Source: Pseudarthrobacter sp. (GTDB lineage: Bacteria; Actinomycetota; Actinomycetes; Actinomycetales; Micrococcaceae). From it: DNA of 64,000 nucleotides. The notes below the pieces were generated by a model, which ran no database searches, was not told the origin of the DNA, and saw nothing but the letters and a program-made list of their open reading frames with translations. Below, in pieces: positions 34,538 to 42,311 of this stretch. The position numbers were made by a program, and so were the translations under genes. Each line of letters starts with the position of its first letter. Position 1 is the first letter of the stretch. The stretch is taken from the NCBI GenBank assembly GCA_031178005.1, contig JAPSJV010000002.1, forward strand, positions 62,001-126,000. The letters run 5' to 3'.

Positions 34538-34915
34538 ATGCCAGCTGCCTTCAACCACACCATCATTGCCTCAAAAAACGGCGCAGAGTCCGCGCAGTTC
34601 TATATGGACCTCATCGAAGCGTCCGCGGCCCCCTCGTGGGGACCCTTCACCAACATCCTCCTCGACGGCGGCGTGATGCTGCAGTTCGCGACGCCGCCCG
34701 TCGAAATCCAGATGCAGCACTACGCCTTCCTGGTGGACGATGAGCTGTTCGACCGGGCGTACGCCCGCTTGGTCGAGTGGGATGTCACGCACTGGGCTGA
34801 CCCGCAGATGACCCTTCCCGGCCAGACCAATACCGAGCACGGCGGTCGCGGCGTGTACTTCAAGGACCCCGCCGGCCACGCCGTCGAACTCATCACCAGG
34901 CCCTACCTGGAGTAG
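34538..34915 (+). CDS. VOC-superfamily (glyoxalase/bleomycin-resistance-like) protein
   Basis: A 125-residue single-domain vicinal-oxygen-chelate protein, with FNHTIIASKNGAESAQFYMDL and the C-terminal GRGVYFKDPAGHAVELITRPY. AAGGAG precedes the ATG. A possible metal triad includes His7, a mid-protein His (MQHYAF) and the Glu of HAVELIT. The catalysed reaction is unknown. It is separate from the formamidase gene by 73 nt, and its stop overlaps a bidirectional terminator. Confidence 0.8.
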   Translation: MPAAFNHTIIASKNGAESAQFYMDLIEASAAPSWGPFTNILLDGGVMLQFATPPVEIQMQHYAFLVDDELFDRAYARLVEWDVTHWADPQMTLPGQTNTEHGGRGVYFKDPAGHAVELITRPYLE

Positions 34916-34938
34916 GCGCCACCTGCGGCGCCTACTCC
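34909..34938. terminator. bidirectional hairpin between convergent genes
   Basis: GGAGTAGGCGCC and GGCGCCTACTCC form a perfect 12-bp stem with the loop ACCTGC. It overlaps the stop of the VOC gene and lies eight bases beyond the convergent small gene. There is no U-run. Confidence 0.75.
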
Positions 34939-34945
34939 ACAGCGG

Positions 34946-35326
34946 CTATACGGGCTGGACGTGGCGCCGCAATGCCTCCAGCGTCGACTCCGGCGAGGTA
35001 TTGAAGCAGAAGGGGATGCCAGGTGATGCCTCGCTGCACGTGTTGATGATCCGTTCGAAGAGCTCGGTGTTCTCAGGGAGCATCCTGATGCCACCGCCGA
35101 TCATGACCAAGCCGAGCTGGTGTTGGTCGAATGCCGCACGTACCTGCGCTTCAGCTTCATCCGGAGAGGTGCCAGTGAGGCATGAGACTGCGTCGAAACC
35201 GGCTGCGAGGGTTGCTCCGAAGCCGGACTCGATCCGCTCGGTCATCACGGCTTCATTGAGTTCAGGCGGAAGTTTGCTGTAGTCGAGGGCGTTGGCATGG
35301 ATACCGATCATCAGGATTCGCGTCAT
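34946..35326 (-). CDS. conserved hypothetical protein, about 126 residues
   Basis: The protein opens MTRILMIGIHANALDYSKLP and contains a Rossmann-like alternation: LAAGFDAVSCLTG, QLGLVMIGGGIRMLPENTELFERIIN, GIPFCFNTSPESTLEALRRHV. It looks like a small cytoplasmic alpha/beta protein; I do not recognise a named family. ATG at 35326 or GTG at 35335 are possible starts. Either way the 5' end overlaps the 3' end of the upstream DedA gene by 65-74 bases in another frame, which suggests coupling. Confidence 0.7.
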   Translation of the reverse strand: MTRILMIGIHANALDYSKLPPELNEAVMTERIESGFGATLAAGFDAVSCLTGTSPDEAEAQVRAAFDQHQLGLVMIGGGIRMLPENTELFERIINTCSEASPGIPFCFNTSPESTLEALRRHVQPV

Positions 35327-35948
35327 AGGGCTCACTGTGGCACAGGCTCAACAAGTTTCGGGTCTGAACCCTTTGCATGATGTGGTCGATCAAGAGGCCA
35401 ACGATGACTGCAAAGGCGATGGCTGCGACCACACCGATGAACGGGTTTGCGTGAAACCAGTGTCCGAAGAGCGTTCCGATGGCCGCCGAATACGCTGCCC
35501 AACTCATGCCTGCGACGATGCTTAGCGGAATGAACCTCCGCCTCGGGAAAGCAGTCGCTCCTGCTGTCATATTCACGGCGACGCGTCCGATCGGGATGTA
35601 GCGCGCAGTGAGGATGAGCGATGCCGGCCGCAGGTTGAGCGTCCTGTGTGCCCAATCGAAGGTGGCGGCCACTCGCGGCCGCCGCATCCAGGAATATCGG
35701 GTGGTGCCGATTGCCCGCCCCATGGCATACGCAATATTGTCCCCAATGATTGCACCGAAGGCCGCCACCACAATAACCAGCCATAGCCAAGGCGTGCCCG
35801 CATGCACGGCGAGTGCCGCCAGCCCGACAACGACGGTCTCACTCGGGACGGGTGGGAAGAACGCGTCGATGAGGCAGACCGCGGCCAGCATGACGTAGAC
35901 CCATGGCGACGCTGCAGCATCCATGACGAACTGGGTAATGGCTTCCAT
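35262..35948 (-). CDS. DedA-family (SNARE-associated/VTT domain) membrane protein
   Basis: About 228 residues with membrane segments YVMLAAVCLIDAFFPPVPSETVVVG, WLWLVIVVAAFGAIIGDNIAYAMGRAIG and others. The conserved FPPVPSE, GD-x-x-AY-x-x-GR and LTARYIPIGRVAVNMTAG motifs are diagnostic of DedA. Family members are linked to lipid-carrier flipping and envelope homeostasis. I chose the ATG at 35948 (MEAITQF) behind GGAAGGGC. Its tail, after the last membrane helix, is hydrophilic and overlaps the downstream gene. Confidence 0.88.
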   Translation of the reverse strand: MEAITQFVMDAAASPWVYVMLAAVCLIDAFFPPVPSETVVVGLAALAVHAGTPWLWLVIVVAAFGAIIGDNIAYAMGRAIGTTRYSWMRRPRVAATFDWAHRTLNLRPASLILTARYIPIGRVAVNMTAGATAFPRRRFIPLSIVAGMSWAAYSAAIGTLFGHWFHANPFIGVVAAIAFAVIVGLLIDHIMQRVQTRNLLSLCHSEPYDANPDDRYPCQRPRLQQTSA

Positions 35949-36152
35949 AATGCCCTTCCTGTGTGCCATTGCCGGAAATGGACGGTCCAGAACTGCGCGC
36001 TGATGGCTACCTGTTCCACGCTATAAATCAGGCATGTGCCCGCACATCGGACTACGGGGTTGATCCATCTCCTACTTACGGCCTGCTTTTGGCGCACGAC
36101 GATAGGACTTTAGTCTGGTGTGCCGGCATGTCCGGCTCCGTAGGATGAGACT

Positions 36153-37688
36153 GTGATTCGACGTCTGCTCTCCGGCCCAGCGGTTGCCACAGGCCTGCTC
36201 TGGCTTGCTTTACTGGTTCCGGTGCTTGTGGGGTCTACGGACACGGGCGCCACCGTCATTGAGCAACGCTCGGCCCTGGTCATGGCCTTGATTGTTGTCC
36301 TGGCGGTCCGCCGGGCTCCGGTCATCGCACTTGCTGCGGCAGTCAGCATCACCCTGCCCGCTGCCTTCACTGAAAACGGTCTGTGGCCGGTGGGCGTTAT
36401 GGTGCTGGGTAGTTACATTGTGGGACGGCAGGCGGAAGTCGGCCGTGCCGCACTACCGGCGTTTATCGGCGTCGCTGTAGTTGGAGTCGGAATTGGCGTC
36501 GCCAGCGGCTCCTTTGGACCCACGATCACAGCGCTGATCATCGAGGTCCTGGCATCCGTTCTGCCGTGGTGGGGTGGCACTTACCTGCGGCACCGCTCGG
36601 AACTCATCGAGGCCGGCTGGACGCGGGCGGCACAGCTGGAGAGCAGGGAAGAACTCGTGGCTGAGCAGGCGCGCGTCCGCGAGCGTGCGGAGATCGCGCG
36701 GGAGATGCACGATTCGCTTGGCCACGAACTAAGTCTGTTGGCCGTCAGCACCGGCGCCCTGGAGGTCACCTCACTCACCGACGAGCAGCGCCAGATAGTT
36801 GTCCGGGTGCGGGAAACCGCCGTGAGGAGCATGGCCGAACTGCACGACATCGTCAACGTCCTTCGCGACGAACACTCCAGCGGCTTCGAAGAGTTGAACG
36901 GACGAAGCCTGCATGATGTTGTCGCGCGGTCGCGTGCGGCGGGGACGAAAGTCGATTTCGTCGTCGACGGCGTGCCGGATACCTGGTCGCCGGCCGTTTC
37001 CAGAGCCGTCCATCGAATTGTGCAGGAGCTGCTCACCAACACTGCCAAACACGCGCCGGATGCTCCCCTGACTCTTCACGTCGGCACCGTCGGGGACATG
37101 GTTCGAATACGTGCCAGGAATCCTGTTGGCCCCTCCGTGCCGATGCGACCAGAGGGTTCGGGACTTCCGGGGATGCGTGAACGGGTCCGGGTCCTGGGCG
37201 GCACCCTGGACGTAGACAACAGCGGTGGGCAATTCGCCGTCGACGTTTCCATCCCAGTCTCCGCTACGCCCAGCAGCCGTCAGGTACCACGGGAGGGCAG
37301 CGCGCCTTCGGCACAAAGCACGGTACACGCGGACCGCCGGACCCATACGCGTCGGACTGCACTCACTGCGGTGGTGCCGGCAGCTTTTGTGCTGGTCGTG
37401 GCAGGAGCACTGTTCGCCACCAACGCCATCACCGTTGCCCGGTCCGGCATGGAGCCCGCAACTTTCGAGCAAATACGAGTCGGACAACTTCGCGCTGACC
37501 TCAACACAATGCTCCCGTTGGCGCACATACAAAAGGCCCCACCGACCTTCAACGAGCCAGAGCAGCCTGCAGGGGCCGCGTGCGAGTACTTCCGGCCTAC
37601 CACCAACCCGTTTGTACTCGGGTCCGACAGTCTCTACCGGCTCTGTTTCGCCGATCAGAAACTCGTCAGTAAAGATGTTGTCTCATGA
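36153..37688 (+). CDS. sensor histidine kinase (NarL-type partner) with extra C-terminal extracytoplasmic domain
   Basis: A 511-residue kinase. Four or so N-terminal membrane helices (residues 8-140) carry a HisKA_3 domain with His186 in EIAREMHDSLGHELS and an HATPase with QELLTNTAKHAP and GSGLPGMRERVRVLGG. After the ATPase domain ends near 370, a linker leads to another membrane helix (about 401-425, LTAVVPAAFVLVVAGALFATNAI). An exported tail of about 80 residues follows, with FEQIRVGQLRADLNTMLP and two Cys. Such a tail is not standard for this class and faintly resembles BamE/SmpA-type domains. The start is GTG. The response regulator overlaps by ATGA. Confidence 0.88.
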   Translation: MIRRLLSGPAVATGLLWLALLVPVLVGSTDTGATVIEQRSALVMALIVVLAVRRAPVIALAAAVSITLPAAFTENGLWPVGVMVLGSYIVGRQAEVGRAALPAFIGVAVVGVGIGVASGSFGPTITALIIEVLASVLPWWGGTYLRHRSELIEAGWTRAAQLESREELVAEQARVRERAEIAREMHDSLGHELSLLAVSTGALEVTSLTDEQRQIVVRVRETAVRSMAELHDIVNVLRDEHSSGFEELNGRSLHDVVARSRAAGTKVDFVVDGVPDTWSPAVSRAVHRIVQELLTNTAKHAPDAPLTLHVGTVGDMVRIRARNPVGPSVPMRPEGSGLPGMRERVRVLGGTLDVDNSGGQFAVDVSIPVSATPSSRQVPREGSAPSAQSTVHADRRTHTRRTALTAVVPAAFVLVVAGALFATNAITVARSGMEPATFEQIRVGQLRADLNTMLPLAHIQKAPPTFNEPEQPAGAACEYFRPTTNPFVLGSDSLYRLCFADQKLVSKDVVS

Positions 37689-38374
37689 CAGCTGACGGAA
37701 CCCGGCCAATTCGCGTCATCATCGCCGACGACGAATCCCTGGTCCGTGCCGGCATCAGGGCTATTCTCTCGTCTGACGAGCGCATAGACGTCGTTGGTGA
37801 GGCGCAGGACGGGATCGAGGCAGTCGAACTCGTCCGGAGAATGCGCCCGGAGGTGGCTGTTCTCGATATTAGGATGCCGTCAAGCAGTGGCATCGAGGCG
37901 GCGCGCGAGATCCGTCGGCTGGGTCTCAGCACCGCCGTCGTAATTCTCACTACGTTCGGCAGTGACGAGAACGTTGCCCAAGCGGTTGACGCCGGCGCCG
38001 ACGGATTCCTGATCAAAGCGTCCGCACCGCAGGACCTGATCGAGGGGATCCTTACAGTCGCCGGCGGAGGGTCGGCGCTGTCCGGGCCCGTGGCAAAACT
38101 GATTCTGCGCAAACTCCGCGAGTCCAACAACACCGGCAGTTCAATCGCGGTCTCCATGGTCAACAAGCTGACCGACCGCGAACGGACTGTGCTAAGCCTC
38201 CTCGGCCGCGGATTATCGAACGCGGAGATCGCAGCTGAACTCTGGATTGCGGAGGGCACCGTGAAAGGGCACATCAGCAGCATCTTTCAGCAGCTGAACG
38301 CGAATAACCGGGTACAGGCAGCCATCATCGCCTATGAGGCGGGCATCATCCCCGCAGCCCCCACTAGCGCATGA
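37685..38374 (+). CDS. NarL/LuxR-family response regulator
   Basis: A 229-residue two-domain regulator. The receiver has the acidic pair DDE, the phospho-acceptor Asp61 in VAVLDIRMPSSSG and the T/K switch residues (ILTTFG, DGFLIKASA). The C-terminal LuxR helix-turn-helix is LTDRERTVLSLLGRGLSNAEIAAELWIAEGTVKGHISSI. It overlaps the kinase gene by four bases and is its cognate partner. The last 11 bases overlap the convergent flavin reductase gene. Confidence 0.94.
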   Translation: MTADGTRPIRVIIADDESLVRAGIRAILSSDERIDVVGEAQDGIEAVELVRRMRPEVAVLDIRMPSSSGIEAAREIRRLGLSTAVVILTTFGSDENVAQAVDAGADGFLIKASAPQDLIEGILTVAGGGSALSGPVAKLILRKLRESNNTGSSIAVSMVNKLTDRERTVLSLLGRGLSNAEIAAELWIAEGTVKGHISSIFQQLNANNRVQAAIIAYEAGIIPAAPTSA

Positions 38375-38885
38375 ACTCCGCGATTGGGCTGAGCCGGTGG
38401 AAGGCCCGGTCTTGATACACCAGCGGATCTGAAACAGACGGACCAGACCGGACCTCGAGGACCGTCGCAGCCAAGAGCACTGAGCCTCCCAACGCTGCCC
38501 GGTGGACAATTTCGCAGCGCAGGGCCCAGGGGGCGTCGCACAGAAGGGGTTCGCCAGTAGGCAGCAATTCCCAATTCATCTCTCCGGTGAAACGAGGTGC
38601 TCCGGGAATGGAGAAGGCGCGGGCGAGTTCCAGCTGATCAGTACCGAGGAGGTGGACCACCACGGTCTGTGCCGCCGCAATCTGGGATGCTGAGCGGCCG
38701 CCGGAAACGGAGAAGGCGAGAATCGGCGGGTCGGCCGAGACAGATGCCACGGACGAAGCGGTCAGCCCAACAACTCCGTCGGTCCCCGTCGCAGTGATCA
38801 CCGCAACCCCGGCGGGATGGGCGCGGAAGGCAGTCTTGAAGTGTTCGCTGACAGAAAGAGGCGAAAGGGAAGCGGAGAACGGCAT
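38364..38885 (-). CDS. flavin reductase family protein (FMN-binding split barrel)
   Basis: A 173-residue flavin-reductase-like domain: FKTAFRAHPAGVAVITATGTDGVVGLTASSVASVSADPP, FSVSGGRSASQ and FHRLSPI near the end. Such proteins supply reduced FMN to two-component monooxygenases or act as quinone/flavin reductases. No partner oxygenase adjoins it. AAGGTCCACC precedes the ATG. The promoter at 38919-38949 has the long spacer and palindrome of MerR/SoxR-controlled genes, so redox-stress induction is likely. It is convergent and overlapping with the response regulator. Confidence 0.85.
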   Translation of the reverse strand: MPFSASLSPLSVSEHFKTAFRAHPAGVAVITATGTDGVVGLTASSVASVSADPPILAFSVSGGRSASQIAAAQTVVVHLLGTDQLELARAFSIPGAPRFTGEMNWELLPTGEPLLCDAPWALRCEIVHRAALGGSVLLAATVLEVRSGPSVSDPLVYQDRAFHRLSPIAEFMR

Positions 38886-38918
38886 GGTGGACCTTAGTTC
38901 GGTGGATCGACGGTCTTC

Positions 38919-38949
38919 ACACTAAAAGCTCAACCATGGTTGAGGTCAA
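38919..38949 (-). promoter_or_regulatory. MerR/SoxR-type promoter of the flavin reductase gene
   Basis: On the minus strand TTGACC and TAGTGT are 19 bp apart, and the spacer region holds the perfect palindrome CTCAACCATGGTTGAG (38929-38944). The CTCAA-N6-TTGAG core matches the SoxR box layout, and the over-long spacer is the hallmark of MerR-family activation. No MerR/SoxR gene is in the window. Confidence 0.7.
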
Positions 38950-39116
38950 ACCGGAGCGAGCAAAATGGTGGTTTGAGCGCGTGCCCGTTCGAAAAGGGGA
39001 CGTGGTCCGAGATAGCATCCGGCCCTTGTGCTGCGCGGTATCGACTATAGGCTGGAAAGACGTTCAGGAGTGATTAATGCACCCGGCAGCCGCAGATGGC
39101 TGAAAGGAGAATCATC

Positions 39117-39605
39117 ATGGAACAGGGCGAGACCAGCGAACTGGTGAGGCTCGGCGACACCGGCAAGACGGTGGCCGACGCAAATGAAGACATCCGCGGG
39201 CACACGGTCAGATCCGATTCCGGCGAAGACATCGGCAAAGTCGAAGAACTGCTGGTCGATGTCGCTGAGAAGAAAGTCCGATTTCTCGTGATCGCTTCAG
39301 GAGGGTTCCTGGGCATCGGCAAAGACAAAACATTTATTCCGGTCGATACCATCAAGAGCATCAACCCGGACGATCGTGAAGTCGTCATCGACCGGAGCCG
39401 CGAGCAGATCGCCGGAGCGCCTGAATACGACCCCGACCTGGCGGTGGAGAGATCCTACTACGAAGGGATCTACGGCTACTACGGCCTGTCCCCATACTGG
39501 AACCCCGGTTACGCCTACCCCGGATATCCGCTGTTCTCCCCCATCAAGGAAGGAGAAATGGACCCCCGCGAGTCCAGGCCAACCCGTCCGGAACATCCTC
39601 TATAG
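39117..39605 (+). CDS. PRC-barrel domain protein
   Basis: About 162 residues. A PRC-barrel domain (residues about 18-95: IRGHTVRSDSGEDIGKVEELLVDVAEKKVRFLVIASGGFLG) is followed by a Tyr/Pro/Gly-rich tail (YYEGIYGYYGLSPYWNPGYAYPGYP). The family is common in general-stress and envelope contexts and its role is unclear. I chose ATG at 39117 behind AGGAG; the ORF opens seven codons earlier without a site. It is followed 44 nt later by a DUF3040 gene on the same strand. Confidence 0.85.
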   Translation: MEQGETSELVRLGDTGKTVADANEDIRGHTVRSDSGEDIGKVEELLVDVAEKKVRFLVIASGGFLGIGKDKTFIPVDTIKSINPDDREVVIDRSREQIAGAPEYDPDLAVERSYYEGIYGYYGLSPYWNPGYAYPGYPLFSPIKEGEMDPRESRPTRPEHPL

Positions 39606-39649
39606 ACACTTTGAAATGCATTCTGGCCGTCAAAATCATAAGAGTTTCC

Positions 39650-39916
39650 ATGACACTTTCGGACGATGAACGCAGAAAACTCGAACAGCTCGAGCAGGAA
39701 CTTGCTGCCGCGGATCCTGAGCTTGACCAAAAGCTGCAGACGGGCTTGGCCCGGCGCCCTGCGGCGGTTGTCTATGGTGCAATGGCGGCGGCATCCGGTT
39801 TGATTTTTCTTATGGCCGGATTGATCACGAACCAGCTTCTTCTCGGAGTCATGGGATTTCTCTTAATGATTGGCGGCACTTATCAGTTTCGGAGAGGCCG
39901 CAGACAACGCCGGTGA
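39650..39916 (+). CDS. DUF3040-family small membrane protein
   Basis: An 88-residue protein opening MTLSDDERRKLEQLEQELAAADPEL, the standard DUF3040 N-terminus. Two membrane helices follow (AAVVYGAMAAASGLIFLMAGL and LLLGVMGFLLMIGGTY) and a basic end. The family is actinobacterial and usually linked to septum or envelope genes; its function is unknown. The ATG at 39650 fits the conserved start. No strong ribosome site is visible. It is followed by a strong bidirectional hairpin. Confidence 0.8.
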   Translation: MTLSDDERRKLEQLEQELAAADPELDQKLQTGLARRPAAVVYGAMAAASGLIFLMAGLITNQLLLGVMGFLLMIGGTYQFRRGRRQRR

Positions 39917-39971
39917 CGGAACAAACGCGTGACAGTTCATCGACAAGGGAATTCCGAAAAGCATTAAGCGA

Positions 39972-40015
39972 AAGGGCTGCGATCCGGAGTACTCCCCCTC
40001 CGGATCGCAGCCCTT
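39972..40015. terminator. bidirectional terminator hairpin
   Basis: AAGGGCTGCGATCCGGAG and its exact 18-nt complement flank the loop TACTCCCC. It sits between the DUF3040 gene (plus) and the convergent GH51 gene (minus). Confidence 0.85.
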
Positions 40016-40039
40016 CCGGGTCTATACGGCCACTTTCAG

Positions 40040-41590
40040 TCAGCCAAGCGCGACGGCGGACCAGGACACCGGGGGCAGCGTCACGGTGAGCGTGCCCTCC
40101 TGGAGGATGGCGCCGTCGAGCGTTTTGAGCCCCACACGGTTCTGGTCCTGCAGGGTGTTCTTGGCGTAAACGTCGGCGTCGTGCAGGGTGACGGCCTCGG
40201 TGATGACCGTGGCGTTGAGGTCCGCCACATTGATGGTCAGGTCGATGGACTCGGTCTGGCTGCGGTTCACCAGGAACAGTGCTGACTCGCCGGTTGCGGC
40301 GTCGGCAGTGGCCACCGCATCCACCAGCGGCGCATCACCATAAACGGCGGTGGTGTACGTTCCGGCATCGATCCGGGGCCGCAGCACATCTCCCTTGGCC
40401 AGGCGGGACGTCACGGAGAACGGGAAGAAGGTGGTCTGCCGCCAGGTGTCGCCGCCCGGCTCCGTCATGATCGGCGCGATCACGTTGACCAGCTGCGCCA
40501 GCGAGGCCGCGGCAACACGGTCATGGTTCTTCAGCAGGGTGATCAGCAGGTTGCCGAACACCACGGCGTCGGCCACTGAGTAGGTGTCCTCCAGCTGCCG
40601 GGGTGCGTGGACCCACTGATCGTTGACTTCCTCGGAGGCCTGGTGCTCGTCCAGGTACCAGATGTTCCATTCGTCGAAAGAAAGCTGGACGGTCTTCTGG
40701 CTCTTCAGCTTGTGCTTGACGTGGTCCGCCGTGGCCACCACGGTTTCGATGAAGTACTGCATGTCCAGCGAGGACGCCAGGTAGGAGCCCAGGTCACCGT
40801 TGCGCTCCTGGTAGTAGGCGTGGCAGGAAATGTAGTCCACGTGCTCGTAGGCGTGTTCCAGGACCACACGCTCCCACTCACCGAAGGTGGGCATGGACGA
40901 ACTCGATGAGCCGCACACCACCAGCTCGAGGTCCTTGTCCGCAGTCTTCATCGCAGAAGCCGTGCGGGCTGCAAGCTTTCCGTAGCTGTCAGCGGACATA
41001 TGCCCGATCTGCCATGGACCGTCCATCTCATTCCCCAGGCACCACATGCGGATGTCGTACGGATCTTTGGTGCCGTTGGCGATCCGCTGCTCGCTGAGCG
41101 CGGTTCCGGAGGGGTGGTTGGCGTATTCCAGCAGGTCCAGAGCCGCTTCGATGCCCCGGGTGCCCAGGTTCACGGCCATCATCAGCTCCGAGCCGGTGAG
41201 CTTGCACCAACGGGCAAACTCGTCCAGGCCGACTTGGTTCGACTCCAGCGAGTGCCAGGCCAGGTCGCGGCGGACCGGCCGCTGGTCGCGCGGGCCCACG
41301 CCGTCTTCCCACCGGTAGCCGGAGACGAAGTTGCCGCCGGGGTAGCGGATGGTGCTGGAGCCGAGCTCCTTGACCAGCTCGATGACGTCCAGCCGGAAGC
41401 CGTCCTCGTTCGCAGTGGGATGGCCCGGCTCATAGATGCCGTCATACACGCAGCGGCCCAGGTGCTCCACGAACGAGCCGAAGATGCGGCGGCTCACGGG
41501 GGCCACAACGGCCGAGCGGTCAATGGTGATGACAGTGGGTGCCACAACAGCCAGGGTGGTCTGTTCAGCGGCAGCGGAGGTGATGGTCAC
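40040..41590 (-). CDS. GH51 alpha-L-arabinofuranosidase
   Basis: A 516-residue cytoplasmic GH51 enzyme. The acid/base Glu188 lies in MWCLGNEMDGPWQ and the nucleophile Glu307 in LSFDEWNIWYL. The N-terminal IDRSAVVAPVSRRIFGSFVEHLGRCVYDGIYE is characteristic. It releases L-arabinofuranose from arabino-oligosaccharides. The start is GTG at 41590 behind AGGAAG. It is the last gene of the operon that begins with the sugar-binding lipoprotein and has its own CAACGTTG-like site in the 70-nt gap before it, so it may also have a separate regulated start. A terminator follows. Confidence 0.95.
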   Translation of the reverse strand: MTITSAAAEQTTLAVVAPTVITIDRSAVVAPVSRRIFGSFVEHLGRCVYDGIYEPGHPTANEDGFRLDVIELVKELGSSTIRYPGGNFVSGYRWEDGVGPRDQRPVRRDLAWHSLESNQVGLDEFARWCKLTGSELMMAVNLGTRGIEAALDLLEYANHPSGTALSEQRIANGTKDPYDIRMWCLGNEMDGPWQIGHMSADSYGKLAARTASAMKTADKDLELVVCGSSSSSMPTFGEWERVVLEHAYEHVDYISCHAYYQERNGDLGSYLASSLDMQYFIETVVATADHVKHKLKSQKTVQLSFDEWNIWYLDEHQASEEVNDQWVHAPRQLEDTYSVADAVVFGNLLITLLKNHDRVAAASLAQLVNVIAPIMTEPGGDTWRQTTFFPFSVTSRLAKGDVLRPRIDAGTYTTAVYGDAPLVDAVATADAATGESALFLVNRSQTESIDLTINVADLNATVITEAVTLHDADVYAKNTLQDQNRVGLKTLDGAILQEGTLTVTLPPVSWSAVALG

Positions 41591-41608
41591 GGTTCTTCCT
41601 ATTCTGTA

Positions 41609-41616
41609 TAACGTTG
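41609..41616. promoter_or_regulatory. CAACGTTG-type operator 3, before the GH51 gene
   Basis: On the minus strand CTACAACGTTATAC is the CAACGTTG core with one change in the last position. It lies 18 bp before the GH51 start, in the gap after the DUF624 gene. Confidence 0.6.
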
Positions 41617-41660
41617 TAGAAGTTGATGAAAATTCTTGAGGCTAAAAAGGCCGAGGGTGT

Positions 41661-42311
41661 CTAAGCGGCCGAGACGGCTGGTTCCACCGCCGTCGGTGCG
41701 GCCAGCCGCTGGAGCCGGCGCTCCAGCAGCCAGCCGGATGCCAGCAACGGAGCCGATGCGCCCACCAGCGGCACCAGGACTGTCAGCCCGGAGAAGACTC
41801 CGGCCAGCAGCACCAGGCTGACCAGCAGCCCCACACTCATCAGCGGCGAAACCAGCGGCAGCAGGAACGCCGTGCGCCAGGTGCGGCTCACGGAATCCCG
41901 GTAGCGGCTGCAGGTGGCGATGGCGGTAAAGGCAGCCAGCAGGGTCGCGGTGCCGGCTACCCCGGCGAGGAGCAACAGCGCGGCATGCACCGGAGAGTTG
42001 CCGCCCTGCATCGTCAGGACGTTCAGGAACAGCACGACGCCGGCACCCCAGAAAATGCCGCCCACCCGGTTGGTGTGCCAAAACTGTGAGCGGTAGACGG
42101 TGATGAAGTCCCGCACCAGATGGTCCCCGGCTGCTCCGGCGCGAAGCCGGGCCAGCATGGTGGTGGCCGCCACCGCGGCCGGGAACAAGCCCAGCAGCAC
42201 CAGGCCCGCAAGGGTTCCGGCGGCAAACAACAGGTTGATCAGAACCATGCGGGTGGCGAAGGCCAGCCATTCCATCACGCGGCCGGCCCAGCCCATGGGC
42301 CCGTCATTCAT
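41661..42311 (-). CDS. DUF624 (YesL-like) membrane protein
   Basis: About 216 residues with five or six hydrophobic helices (MVLINLLFAAGTLAGLVLLGLFPA, AALLLLAGVAGTATLLAAFTA, VGLLVSLVLLAGVFSGLTVLVPL). The N-terminal LINLLFAAGTLAGLVLLGLFPAAVA and FWHTNRVGGIFW motifs match YesL/DUF624, a family that recurs in carbohydrate-uptake operons with unknown role. I chose the ATG at 42311 (MNDGPMG) behind AAAGGTG. It overlaps the GH43 stop by eight bases. Confidence 0.85.
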   Translation of the reverse strand: MNDGPMGWAGRVMEWLAFATRMVLINLLFAAGTLAGLVLLGLFPAAVAATTMLARLRAGAAGDHLVRDFITVYRSQFWHTNRVGGIFWGAGVVLFLNVLTMQGGNSPVHAALLLLAGVAGTATLLAAFTAIATCSRYRDSVSRTWRTAFLLPLVSPLMSVGLLVSLVLLAGVFSGLTVLVPLVGASAPLLASGWLLERRLQRLAAPTAVEPAVSAA

